A stretch of DNA of 64,000 nucleotides, from positions 992,001-1,056,000 of the forward strand of contig JAWNGF010000010.1 in assembly GCA_037039685.1 (NCBI GenBank), given 5' to 3'. This DNA comes from Ceratobasidium sp. AG-K. Lineage: Eukaryota > Basidiomycota > Agaricomycetes > Cantharellales > Ceratobasidiaceae. Each line of letters starts with the position of its first letter. Positions within the stretch are counted from its first letter, which is position 1. Under the pieces are notes generated by a model that saw only the letters and a program-made list of their open reading frames with translations, ran no database searches and was not told where the DNA came from. Of this stretch, positions 53,510-64,000 are shown piece after piece. The translations under genes were made by a program, and so were the position numbers.

Positions 53510-56500
53510 CTAGGACCCAATATGTATGAACGGCGCCCATCGCGCGATGTCCTTCTCCCCCACCTTCGCACGCAAAGTAGCTACAGCATGATGTAGCGCC
53601 CTTGCAGCCTTTGTATGGTCCATCTTCCCGCCCCTCAGCAGCTCGGTGTATACTAGATTGGCCACCTCTGGACCGTCTTCGTCGGCAATACTCCACATCG
53701 TTCCGATCACACTTGGATACCCCGCCATCAGCATCCCCGCGGCTAGGTGTACCGCCTCATCCGGCAGGTTCTCATCTCCTGTAGCGGTCTGGCAAGCGGA
53801 AAGGAATGCGAGGCCCTTGTTAGTGAACGACTTCTTCGTTATCGTTGCCAGCGTGAGAGGGCCATCGTGCAAGTGAAAGGCGCTCTGTGTTGGGTCTGCA
53901 ATATTCTGCGTACCGTGGCACGCCATGTGGACCCAGCTGAATTGATCCATCGCATCTAGCACCTGATCTACGGTAGCTCCGCTGCTCTCAAGCTGCAGAT
54001 ACGCACTTGCATGGGCGTGTCGCCTGATAACCTTTAGCTCATCGCTGACACACGGTAGACTATTGAAACCAGGTGTATGCGTCTGTCCAATAGCGACAAC
54101 TCCACAAGGTGTGCTGGTGGGTTGCGACTGGTTTGAAAGCAGTGCACCGAGTGTTGGCGTGTAGGAGGATATTACATGCTCAAACGTGCTAGACTTGGGT
54201 TGGTTGTAGCATCCAGCAGCATGGAGCGGAAGGAAAGAAAGTAGGCCGGTTGTGCACCAAGTGATATGGGGGAGTGTATCGCTTGGAGATTGATTCTGAG
54301 TCAACATGGTATGAGCGTTTAGAATACGCTGCCTTTTAGATGGTACGTACTATGAATCCTAGATACTCAAGTACAGGATTGACGACACCCAACCACAGGT
54401 TTTTGAGCGACTCTTCGAGTGAGTTGGTTTCGTCGACGATTGACCCTGGCTTCCTTCCAGCTTTCTTGAATCCTCGTTGTCCGACGAGCGAGACGAGATG
54501 TTTGCGGGCTGAAGTTGCAATTTCTTTGGAGAACGCTGTCAAGCGAACATGCGAAATGGTGTTGCTGTAGGGATGAAGGATGAGAGCATCACAGCGGGAC
54601 TGAGGCGTGTTGATGACAGCGATAGGACCATGTTTAGCTGCGCTCAATAGTTGAGATGATTTGTGAGGGCGCAAGAAATCCTCAAACCCAGGGATAGACC
54701 GAACCTTGGCCAGGAGATTGTCCCAGTTTAGTGCTAGTTCAATATGGCTATTTGCTTCGTTGACCAAGTCCCGATCATTGCTGTGCCCCTCTAGGGGGGA
54801 CGACCGTGATCCTGCCCGCTCCAACTCGCGGCCGATCTGTCGAAGCTGGTTGGCAAGCTCGGCGTCATGAGCGAAAAGTCGATCAAATGGTGTCCGAAGC
54901 TGAGCGATTTGGCCCCAGACAATAGAACGGCCCCCTTCAAGCCATTCAAGAGCAAGATCATAGGCAGCAAAAGAGATAGCATGCGATGCAGCCTCCGCAG
55001 CAAAATCGCCTATTTCTGCTATAAGCTCATAGCGCCTGTCTAGAGTGCTTCCAACCCAGACAAGCTGTGGAAGGAGCTGCATCGCATGATTATATGCAGG
55101 ATGAAGAGAAGAAGTAGTATCAAATGACGATAACCTAGCCCATTCGCGACATGCATAAAATCGCGTCCATGGAGAACCGGTCGGAGATTGTGCAGCCCCC
55201 CTGAAGGACGACACAGCTAACTGTATATCCAAAAGCTTGTTCAGCCGCCCAAACCGCGTTTCATATGAGATTCCGAGGTTATAGAGGTAGCTGGGCTTGT
55301 CCGGATGGCCATCGGGAGTGAGCGAAACGGCCTGCGCTTTGGACTCAATCGCTTTGTTCAAGTCCAAAAGTTTGCTCAGACGCCCGAATCGGGTCTCATA
55401 CGATAATCCAAGACTGTTGAGGTATCCTGCCTTACCCGGATGGCCATCGGGAGTTAGTGAAATGGCCTGTGCTTGGAACTTAATTGCCTTGTTCAAGTCC
55501 GACACCTCGCCCAGCCGGCTGAATCGAGCCCCATACGAGATTCCGAGGTTATTGAGTCTTCCTGGCTGGTCCGGATGGCGATCGGGAGTGAGTGAAACAG
55601 CTTGTGCTTGGGAATTAATCGCTTTGTTCAAGTCTGACAGCTCACCCAGACGCCCGAATCGAAGCTCATATGAGACTCCGAGGTTATTGAGGCATGCTGG
55701 CTTCTTTGGGTGGCCATCAGGAGTGAGTGAAACGGCCTGTTTTTTGGACTCGATTGCGTTGTGCAAGTCCGACACCTCGCCCAGACGCTCAAATCGAGTC
55801 TGGTACGAGTTTCCGAGGTTGCTGAATCTCCCAGGCTTGTCCGGATGACCATCGAGCGTGAGTGAAACGGCTTGTGCTTGTGACTCAATCGCTTTATTCA
55901 GATCCGAAAGCTTTCCCAGACGCTTGAATCGAGTGTGGTATGAATTTCCGAGGTTGTTGAGATATCCTGGCCTGTCTTCATGACCGTCAGGAGTGAGTGA
56001 AACGGCCTGTGCTTGGGAATCGATCGCTTTGCTCAAGTCCGATAGCTCTCCAAGACATTTGAATCGAGCCTCGTACGAGATTCCGAGGTTATTGAGGTAT
56101 GCTCGCTTGTACGGATGGCCATCAGGAGTGAGCGAAACAGCCTCTGCTTGGAGCTCGATTGATTTGTTCAGGTCCGAAAGTTCACCCAGACGCTCGAATC
56201 GAAGCCGGTATGTGATTCCGAGGTTGCTGAGGGATGCTAGCGTGGCCATGTTGCCATCAGGAATGAGTAGTAAAACGGCCTGTGTTTGGAGCTCGATCGC
56301 TTTGTTCAGATCCGAAAGTTCGCCCAGACGACTGAAGCGGGACTCATACGCACACCCAAGATTACTGAGCGAAGCTGATCTGTGTTTTGGAAAGCTGGAT
56401 GATAGCGCGAGAGCCATCTCCCAGTATTCGATGGCCTTGGTGAGCTCCATGAGGTTTCCTGTGCTCTCGAATCGCGCACACGCTGTAAGACCAAAATTCC

Positions 56501-56570
56501 CCAATTCTTCGACCTGTCTCTGGTCTTCGGGTGTTAATCTAGTGTCCCTTCGCTTGCGTTAGCCAAATTC
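53510..56570 (-). CDS. TPR-CHAT protein (caspase-like protease domain after TPR repeats)
   Basis: The main exon (about 56570-54351) encodes about ten TPR-like repeats of 41-42 residues (LGELSDLNKAIE and AQAVSLTPDGHP recur), then a linker with helical repeats. A 55-bp intron (54350-54296) leads to the last exon (54295-53510), which is a CHAT domain: ITWCTTGLLSFLPLHAAG, HMACHG (catalytic His) and FLSACQTA (catalytic Cys). It ends at TAG 53510. CHAT proteases are relatives of caspases and separase; TPR-CHAT proteins act in bacterial defence (the Craspase partner) and are numerous in basidiomycetes with unknown roles. At least one more exon lies upstream (about 56640-56790, NDSEHEKEKRGFEQ) but I could not fix its junctions, so the start is unknown. 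Confidence 0.85.
55220..56450 (-). repeat. Tandem 126-bp repeats coding for TPR units
   Basis: About ten direct copies of a 123-126-bp unit lie inside the TPR-CHAT gene. Adjacent copies are very similar at the DNA level, with GTCCGGATGGCCATC- and TTCCGAGGTTATTGAG-like blocks recurring. Confidence 0.9.
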
Positions 56571-58230
56571 GAGCCTCACCCCCACTGCTGTAGGACCTCC
56601 ATGATTAAAACTCACGAACCTTATATCCGGCAGATGTTCTCCCATATATCGTGAGGCTGATAGGTTGTCAAGCTTCGAACCTTCTTCCGCTCGCGATCCC
56701 TCAGTGAGGACGGTCTTCAGCCGTTCGTCGAGGAATTTATTGGGGGCTTGCTCGAACCCTCTCTTCTCCTTCTCGTGTTCCGAGTCGTTGGCCTCTAAGC
56801 TCCTAGATTCTTCAACAGTTTATGTGTCTGAAATGATTTGTATGTGATACAAGGTTTGAAATGCCTACTTTTCCTGCCTGCCGTGTTATTCGCCCTGGAC
56901 ACCAGCGGAGCAGGCGGTTCGAAGATTCTACTGCTTGTCCATGCGGTGGTTCAGCCACCTAACTATTCGAGAAGAGCCAACGTACCCGTGCATATCCCTA
57001 CTTTCGCGATCGCTGTGCACTTTGGACTGAGGAGAAGAATTCGATGAGCCCATCTCCGATGGGAGAAGGGGTTCAGCTACGCATCCACCGCAGTCACAGC
57101 GCTTCTTTTTGTACGTGCACGCGACGCCTGCCCTCAATGACTCGATGCTTCAGTGGCCAATCCACTGTGAGCCTTCCGTACCCACTCGGTTCCCTCGGTT
57201 CCCAGGTCGGGCTACCACCATACATGTCCACCTGCGTCCATCACAGACTGGAATTGTGCCGATTCATTATCGTGATACAGTCCCCGCGGATGATATTTCT
57301 AGCGAAACGCCATGCACCATTCCAAATTTATTATTCGAAGACGACGCCGGAGCATACCACATTTAGTTGATGGTTTGGCGTGTATCGCCCTCTCCTGTCA
57401 ACCAGCGCTTGCATCAGTTACGATCTGGTCTTTCGACTACCTCCATCCCCATCAGTTCCCATTCTCCTCTCCTCACGTAAACTGGGGACGCACCTTAGTT
57501 ATATCCCTACACCACTCGCTAACCGACATCCCGCAGCCCACTAGAACGTCTTAGATATTTTGTACCTCGAGATTTTCGGCTCAATATCCCACCCGTAAGG
57601 GTAAAGTGTGCGGGTTCCTGGGATATGTATAGGATCTCCTCTTATCCAACTAATAGTAGTTCCTTTGTTCTCTTCCATTCCCAGGCGAACCGAAATCAAA
57701 CAACACTCTGGCCCTGGCACTTGACCAATTTCAGAACGCGTGTCTAACCACTGGAATTTTACCTATGCGACCCAACGTGCAGCATTAGGCTGACAGAGTG
57801 TGGGCAGCCAGAGCTTACAACTGTGACTAATAATTTAGCAGTGACAAGACCTGAACGTGTTGTCGGTACCTGGTTGTTCTCAATTGGGGGTGAGGTGGAA
57901 TATGTCATTCGTCTTATTTATCGGTTTGCGGAAGATCCCGTAGTTTTTCTTCCCGGTCAGGACCAAAGTGTTTGAGGCAAGACTATCGACGACTTTCAAC
58001 CTGAAAACGTGCTCTTCCCAGAGAGTTCGTCTCTGGTGGTAGTCGAATAAATGCAATTAGAATTAAGTGCTACGGAAACGAGTATAATCATGAACATATG
58101 CGGCTCTGCCAGAGCCCAATTGATAAGGAAAGTACGCTCCCGAGTGGAGCAGGGGGTAGCGGTAACATGGAGGCAGGATTCGACAACGGGTGAAGCGGCG
58201 TCGAGGCCATCAGGCCGCCATGCGACTCAC
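56571..58230. other. Upstream exon region of TPR-CHAT, then no gene recognised
   Basis: 56640-56790 (minus) is probably coding for the TPR-CHAT N-terminus. From about 57140 to 58230 I see nothing supported except a small hairpin at about 57586-57626 (TATCCCA ... TGGGATA). Confidence 0.45.
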
Positions 58231-59494
58231 TTAGCATTGCCAGCTCGACTAGAATCAAGAATCTGTTAGCCATGTTTACTAACAAGACAAGCTCAACTTA
58301 CGTCGCGGGTACCAGGAGCCGCGACGGATTGGTAAGGCGATTCGCCAAGGCATTCAGCCACAGTTACCATCCTATAACCGTTGTCCTTGAACTTCTGGAC
58401 AACATAGGGGATAACATCATTGCTAGGAACGTAATATCTATCAGTACCAGATCGAACTTCTCGTTAGGGCAAACGGATGTACGCACTAGGTGCTCTCGTG
58501 GGTCTCATGATTCAGCGTCAAAATGGTGCTAGGGTGGTCCGCAATCATCGCATCGTATCGTTCCTTGGACTCCGCGGGCTACGAGTAACGTCAATGCAAC
58601 TTCCGAGGGGAGCCCAAGTATTACACACCTTGACGCCAGACGAGTCACCCGAGTCCAAGTCCCAGATTACAACTAGCGAGGCAGATCGTAATCAGAACTG
58701 CGTGTATCTGGCTATTATATTAGCTTACTGGTCTGGCCAAGGGACTCGGCAACCTCCGCCACTTCGTCGTTGTACTCGCCGTACGGTGGCCTATCATTGA
58801 ATTTAAGTCATTCGGTAAAACCCTTCTTCCCGTTCATAAGGCAAACATACCGCATGAAGGCAGGAAGGGCGCCAGTGATCTGAACAATAGCGTCGTTGGT
58901 CCTGTGGGCTCGAGTGGTAAGCTTGACGCCCCCAAAAAGCGTTCAACGCAACAAACATGGTCAACTGCTCCCGAAGTTCATCGCCCGAAAGGTCAGGAAG
59001 GTGCGCGTGGCCCCAGGTATGGGAAGCGATCTGGTGGCCCTGGTCGTAAACGTACTTCACGCGCTCAGCGTTGTCTTCGCTATAAATACAGCCATCTGTA
59101 GAAACTATGAATACAGCTTCAAGGGAGACGAGGAAAAAGCGACTTACAGTTGTTGCCATTGACAAAGAACGTGCTGAAAGCGAATATGTCAGTCGATACA
59201 TATTACAGGTACTCAGCAAGTCGCACAGACCCTTTGGCGCCGTTTTTACCCAGGAAGTCGACCAGCCCCTTCGTCCATAAGTATGGACCATCGTCAAACC
59301 TTTATATAAGCCATCAACATCCGTGACAGTGATACCGGTACTGTATGTACTTACGTGATGGCCACGGTACCGGGTACAGAACACTTGGTTATAACCCCAA
59401 GAGGTGCACGGGTACGAGCCGGAGCCGCCGAGGCCTGGAGAGCGCCAAAGAGAGCGGTAGCGAGAGTGGTGGCACGGGCAATAGAGAACGACAT
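58231..59494 (-). CDS. Chitin (polysaccharide) deacetylase, CE4 family, copy 1
   Basis: The gene starts at ATG 59494 with a signal peptide (MSFSIARATTLATALFGAL, cut near ASA) and ends TAA at 58231, with about ten short exons. Motifs in order after splicing: TFDDGP (metal-binding Asp), ASHTWGHAHL (the two His of the metal site), MRPPYG across an intron, WDLDSGDSSG, LTLNHETH and a conserved C-terminal SPYQS ... SSWQC. The enzyme removes acetyl groups from cell-wall chitin outside the cell. One intron donor (near 58958, GTTTGT) is weak. It is a tandem duplicate of the gene at 60457-61707, same strand. Confidence 0.87.
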
Positions 59495-60456
59495 TTCTAA
59501 TCGAAGTGGGTGCAAAGTCCGAGTCCGAGTGCAAGGTGGGGTGGATGGGTGAACGACAAGCGTAAAACATCTAGAATGGTTGACCCTTTATACCCAATGG
59601 ACGGTCATTGACATCGAAGCAGATATTTTGTCCCACGTCAGCCGCGCCGAGCATGATTTGCATCCCCAAGGAGCATGCTTGCTGGAGAAGCTCCATTTCA
59701 TGTTCGTGGGCGGTGTTACAGCCTGAAGATGGTTTAGCATTGCGTTCCAGTTGTATGGGTGCTCGCGTTAACGATCCTTGTACTCGTCACAATGCCTCGT
59801 AGAGCATGACTAGTGCTATACTCCACGTCCCCCACCTCGATGCTACATTGTACAAACTATTCTGAACTCCTGGTTATTCGTCCTAATTAAAGATAGACAG
59901 TTGCTTCGCTGTGCTTGGCGTGAATCCTTGATGTCACCAGAAGCTGAGAACCCCGCTTTGCCACAGGGTCTTTGTTGTTGCCGGGTGGTTCTACGGCTGT
60001 GTCTGTTCAAATCGGTCGTTCTTTCTCCGAACGTGGATCGTTGGGCGTTTCCTTAGTGTCTTGTCCGTCTTGCGAAGAATGCCTTCTGCAATGCAATCCT
60101 AGAATCAAAATTTGAAGGGAGAAGTTTGGTATGTATACGAGACAACTGGAGTCTCATACGCTCAAGTCAATAATGCATACACACCTTGAGGACAAGAAGT
60201 ATACTCAAATACCTCGGCTGACCGAGGGTATATATGATAAGAGAAGGCGCGCTAGTACGTAGAACCCCCGAAACACGAATAGTAAATGAATCAAATTTTC
60301 ATTGTAAACGATTGGGATTACATGTGTGTGCTACAAATAATTGTCCATGTGAAGTCCGTCCAAAAGGAAATGTGAGCTTGAGTTCGTATAACTCGGAAAA
60401 ATATTATGTAACGAATAAAACAGGAGGCTCAAATGTTCGTGGTGTACGTAGCATGC
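59495..60456. other. Spacer between tandem deacetylase genes
   Basis: Upstream of copy 1 and downstream of copy 2. No other gene recognised. Confidence 0.45.
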
Positions 60457-61707
60457 TTAGCATTTCCAGCTCGACTATAATCAATGGTCAGCTCTCTTGT
60501 TGATGACTGTGGTAATGGGAAATACATACGTCGCGGGTGACAGGAGTGCCGGTGGACTGATATGGCGATGCACCAAGACATTCGGCGACGGTAACCATCT
60601 TGTATCCCTTGGCCTTGAACTGCTGGATAGCGTAGGGAATAACGTCATCACTAGAAAATTGATTATTAGTTGATGCATGTGCTGTTACAGAACAGTGAAC
60701 GTACTAGGTGCTCTTATGGGTCTCATGGTTGAGAGTCAAAACGGTGTCAGGGCTCGACATGATCAACTTGTTGTATTGGTTCTTGGACTGGGAAGGCTGC
60801 GCAAGAGATTAAAATGAAGGTTGAATTATGGGCTTACACCACGTACCGAGACACCCGACGAATCACCCGAGTCAAAGTCCCAGATTGTAACTAGTAGGCG
60901 GACAATAATTAGGGCCCGGCTCCGTACGAGTTGGTAATGATGGACTTACCAGTCTGGCCCTGAGACTTGGCAACCTTCAACACTTCATCATCGTATGCAC
61001 CATATGGCGGGCTAATAGCCAAAGCGTTGGTTACATGCACAAATATCGGTGAGAGATATGCATACCGCATGAAAGCAGGGACTGCGCCAGTGATCTTCTT
61101 GATAGCATCATCAGTCCTGCGGTACCGAAAGATAAGCCAAAGACATGGAAATATACCCAAGATAACTTACTTGGTAAACTCAGCAAGAAGTTTCGCTCCC
61201 GAGAGTTTAGGCAAGTTGGCATGGTTCCAGGTGTGGGAAGCAACCTGGTGACCCTTGTCGTATACATACTTGACGCGCTCAGCGTTTTCTTCGTCATAGA
61301 TGCAGCCGTCTGGGAACTTCGTTAGGGGGGTTCGAGGTTGAAAGAGCGGAAATAACTTACAATTATCGCCGTTGAAGAAGAAAGTCCTGAGAAGAGAATT
61401 AGCATCAGCGAGTATGCATACCAAAGTGCGCATTTTACATACCCCTTGGCGCCGTTTGCATCCAAGAAATCGACCAGCTCTTTGGTCCACGTGTACGGAC
61501 CATCGTCAAAGCTTCATATCAAGCGATTAATATCTGGGTCGACGCCTTTGACAATGGGTATACTTACGTTATGGCGACGGTGTTAGGTACAGAACACTCG
61601 GTCACAACGCCAGCGGGCGCGCGGGCACGAGCGGGAGCTGCTGAAACTTGAATGGCGCTAACGAGGGCGACAGCGAGAGTCGCGATGCGAACAATGGAAA
61701 TTGACAT
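60457..61707 (-). CDS. Chitin (polysaccharide) deacetylase, CE4 family, copy 2
   Basis: Start ATG 61707 with signal peptide (MSISIVRIATLAVALVSAI), end TAA at 60457, about ten exons. All five catalytic motifs are visible: FDDGPYTW, ASHTWNHANL, MRPPYGAYDDE, WDFDSGDSSG and LTLNHETH, then a C-terminal VTVAECLGASPYQS and SSWKC. Intron positions match copy 1. Function: secreted or wall-bound enzyme converting chitin to chitosan, often used in wall building and in hiding chitin from host enzymes (family knowledge). Confidence 0.9.
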
Positions 61708-63199
61708 TTCTAATAAACGATTAAGATGAAAAGTCCGAGTCTGAGTCCGAGACGAGAGCTTGAGAAAGGATATAGTTGTAAGGAACCAAGCAGAATCAGA
61801 CTGACCTTATATTCGAGCCAACATCCACAGCCATCGTAGACTATGAGACCAACCGAGGCGGATTTTTTTTGTCCGCCCCAGCCACGCCAAGCCTCATTTG
61901 CACCCAAAGCGGTGGAATACCAGAGAAAGACGGATTCGACAGTAGTGGATGATACAGCCGCAAAACGGTTCCGCGTTGTATCTGAGCCGTATATAGTAAC
62001 AGTACGATGATAATCACCGTGTACGGCTGAGCACGCGCTAACAATCTAGCCGCCCGGTCGATTTTCCCATGCAAAGCTACTAAAAATACTCACATACCCC
62101 TGGTTGGCACAGCCCTTCGTGGCTTGGCAGCCTGATTGAGCCGCAGTGGCTGGGTAGTCGATCCGAGATGAGCGCCTTACTCCAACCGACCAGTAGACCA
62201 AGACAATTGCCATGTCGAGCTCAAATGTCCCTCTCGGATCGTATGTATACTAATTTGGTTTGACCAGGTCGTAAATCTAGAAGGCCAAGCTCCGCGTCGT
62301 CATGAGGGAGGTGAAACTCGTGGCGGACACTGGGCAGTGAAGGCCAAGGCACAGCATGAACAGCCATAGGGTCTATGCTGATCAATTGACCGATGCTGGC
62401 GCTACCTGAAAACCGGCTCCAGCATGAAACGTGTAAAGGGTCTCTGACGCCGTAGGGACGTTCCGGAACATTATCAAGCCTTGCCCCAACGACGATCGGG
62501 TTTGGGGATGCCGCAAAGTCGATGATAAAGGTGAGGCGTTGGCGGCGACGGCCAAGCTCTCGGAGATTCGGGCGGTATCACCGAGGGATTCTTACCACTT
62601 CCCAATAGGGATGGAGCTGATTGAGGATACCCATGTTTGCCGGGCACGGTTCACCGCCGGCACGGGCGTTTTCCGGCCGACCGGGCGCCGCGGTAACACT
62701 GCACAACGTATACTCGTACAATTTCCTGCCGTGCCAAGCTTGAATATGGCTTGTATGCTATCTCCATTGACGCTTCCCGGACGCCGGTACGTCAAGGAGT
62801 TGAGGACCACCGTATCTCTGCGGCGGCACACGGCAACCCAAGCCTTCATTTGGGCTGTAATTAGGTCACCCTATTTTATCAACGTTCTATTTTGCGCCAC
62901 AAAGACACTAGCCGAATGTTAATGTACGTTAGTCGATGGCGTCCACCCGAGAATGGTGGCTCCAACAGTAGCGAGTGACGGTATACAACATCCGCTGTGT
63001 CCCCGAGACATATTTCTAAGGAAGCCACAATGGCAACGGTTTTCAGTCACTAGGGTATACAATTAGGTGGAATTATACAGATACAAGTAAGGTAAACAAA
63101 GCTACTATCTACGAAAGTTCAATGTGGGTAAGGATACACTACAATGCGCGCATAAATGGATAACATGAGTTGAACGAAAGCGAAACCAAAGTTCTAAGT
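61708..63199. other. No gene recognised
   Basis: A 127-codon plus frame at 62539-62922 has no recognisable features and overlaps an antisense frame. The rest shows no coding signs. Confidence 0.45.
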
Positions 63200-63888
63200 C
63201 TAATACGGTGTCCACATTCTGGGGGATATACTCCGCTCTTCGCTGGCGGTAGCGGATGCAGTGCGACGATGCTGAACAAGTCCGTTTCGTCGCTTGAACG
63301 ACATTAGCCATCCATTGGAAAACTTGATACGCTTGTCCTCCTCGATGCCCATGGTTTGGCACAACTCCCGGCCCTTGGCAACGATATCGTCGCCCTTTAC
63401 GTTTCGAATACCACCGCGCTCCTCGATCCACCTGACGAGCTCGACTTCTACTTCAGGAAGGGTGACCAGCGCTTCGCGTTTCGCACCGCTCGCAGTGGGT
63501 CCGCCTGCAGAGACGTATTCTCGTATTCGGTCCTCCGCTTTAAGGATACGGGATATGGTTGATTGGGTAATGGTATAGAATCCCATTTCTCGGAGGGGAG
63601 GAATCATGGCCTCCATCGACATGCGATGCTTGTGGAGGTGGTAAAACTCGACGACTTGGAGTTTCTCTTCGAAGGTAAGGTTGTGGCGGGGTTTAGGAGG
63701 TGGGGGAGGGTAGGATTGAGGGTCGAGCTGAAATTCTCTGTCAGATTTATGCGTGGGGTAAGGGTGTAAAATGTATTTACTTCGTGCAACAACCGATCAA
63801 ATTGGTACGGTCGAGTAATGAAGGTCGGAGCCGAAGGCTGGCCGGCGCTTGTATACCTGCATGGGCAATTTGGCAAACAGCGATACAT
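63200..63888 (-). CDS. CENP-B/Tc5-type HTH DNA-binding protein, copy 2
   Basis: Two exons (63888-63781, 63727-63200) with a 53-bp intron give 211 codons. Exon 1 is 36 codons (NCPCRYT motif), exactly as in copy 1. Exon 2 has LTFEEKLQVVEFYHLHKHRM, STISRIL, VELVRWIEE, DIVAKGRELC and IKFSNGWLMSFKRRNGL, the CENP-B-type HTH. No catalytic domain follows. The protein ends in a Ser/Thr-rich tail. A TATATATA box lies at 63947-63954, about 60 bp upstream of the ATG. Likely a domesticated transposase DNA-binding domain. Confidence 0.86.
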
Positions 63889-63946
63889 GGACTGCAGGGT
63901 AGAGGACGAGAGGGAGTTTTTCGGAAGTTGGAGTGGCGGGGGGGCA

Positions 63947-63954
63947 TATATATA
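63947..63954 (-). promoter_or_regulatory. TATA box of CENP-B-type gene copy 2
   Basis: TATATATA lies about 60 bp upstream of the ATG at 63888. Confidence 0.6.
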
Positions 63955-64000
63955 CCATGCTCCAAAGAATCTTCCAGCGGACACGGGAATGTAAGAGCTG

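Noticed and set aside
55297..56562. Long plus-strand frames across the TPR repeats
   Set aside because: They are antisense to the repeat array and are open only because the repeated unit happens to lack stops in that frame.
57586..57626. Small hairpin considered as an RNA gene or terminator
   Set aside because: It is a single short stem without flanking gene or conserved features; chance is enough to explain it.
62539..62922. A 127-codon plus-strand frame
   Set aside because: There is no domain, signal peptide or splice support, and an antisense frame covers the same DNA.
1..64000. CRISPR arrays, bacterial operons, rRNA or tRNA genes
   Set aside because: No regularly spaced short repeats, no Shine-Dalgarno-linked gene strings and no recognisable cloverleaf or rRNA blocks were seen. 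The gene structures are eukaryotic.

Overview
The window looks like nuclear DNA of a filamentous basidiomycete. Evidence: short 46-57 bp GT-AG introns in every cellular gene, Ty3/gypsy chromoviruses, and the gene families present (RlpA-like secreted proteins, chitin deacetylases, fungal TPR-CHAT, CENP-B-type HTH). A Rhizoctonia/Ceratobasidiaceae-type genome is my best guess, not a proof. Coding is intron-rich on both strands. I recognised no rRNA, tRNA or CRISPR.

Region 1 (1-22056) is a nest of LTR retrotransposons, all on the minus strand. Three copies of chromovirus family A (A3, A2, A1) are stacked at the left. Element B (6503-13610, 5-bp duplication ATGGC) sits inside the gag of A1. Element C (14829-22056) is joined to the A1 leader. 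C has open gag and pol frames. B is nearly as young by its LTRs but carries a gag frameshift and an integrase nonsense codon. A1 is dead. The three families share a GGGAAAA -1 frameshift heptamer at the gag/pol junction. B and C carry a Tf1-like self-priming site, and each has an extra 3' gene overlapping the pol tail with its own TATA box and SUMO-interaction-like motifs.

Region 2 (22057-27737) holds a Tc1-like relic with two mutated catalytic residues, a decayed metacaspase gene and low-information DNA.

Region 3 (27738-36595) is a small gene cluster: a LodA-like (quinone cofactor amine/amino-acid oxidase) gene, a LodB-like flavoprotein, a VioB/RebD-type ferritin-like gene, and a relic of a second lodA 3' end. 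In bacteria LodB matures the LodA cofactor, so the fungal pair plus the ferritin-like gene may be one enzyme system. Two foldback MITE-like elements lie inside the cluster.

Region 4 (38398-47511) carries two divergent RlpA-like secreted protein genes (an inverted duplication with promoters), coproporphyrinogen III oxidase, a tetraspanin-like membrane protein and a CENP-B-type HTH gene.

Region 5 (49183-52167) is a nearly perfect palindrome with about 650-bp arms, whose loop holds a Tc1-like transposon with one nonsense codon.

Region 6 (53510-63888) has a TPR-CHAT protease-like gene with near-identical 126-bp repeats, two tandem chitin deacetylase genes and a second CENP-B-type HTH gene.
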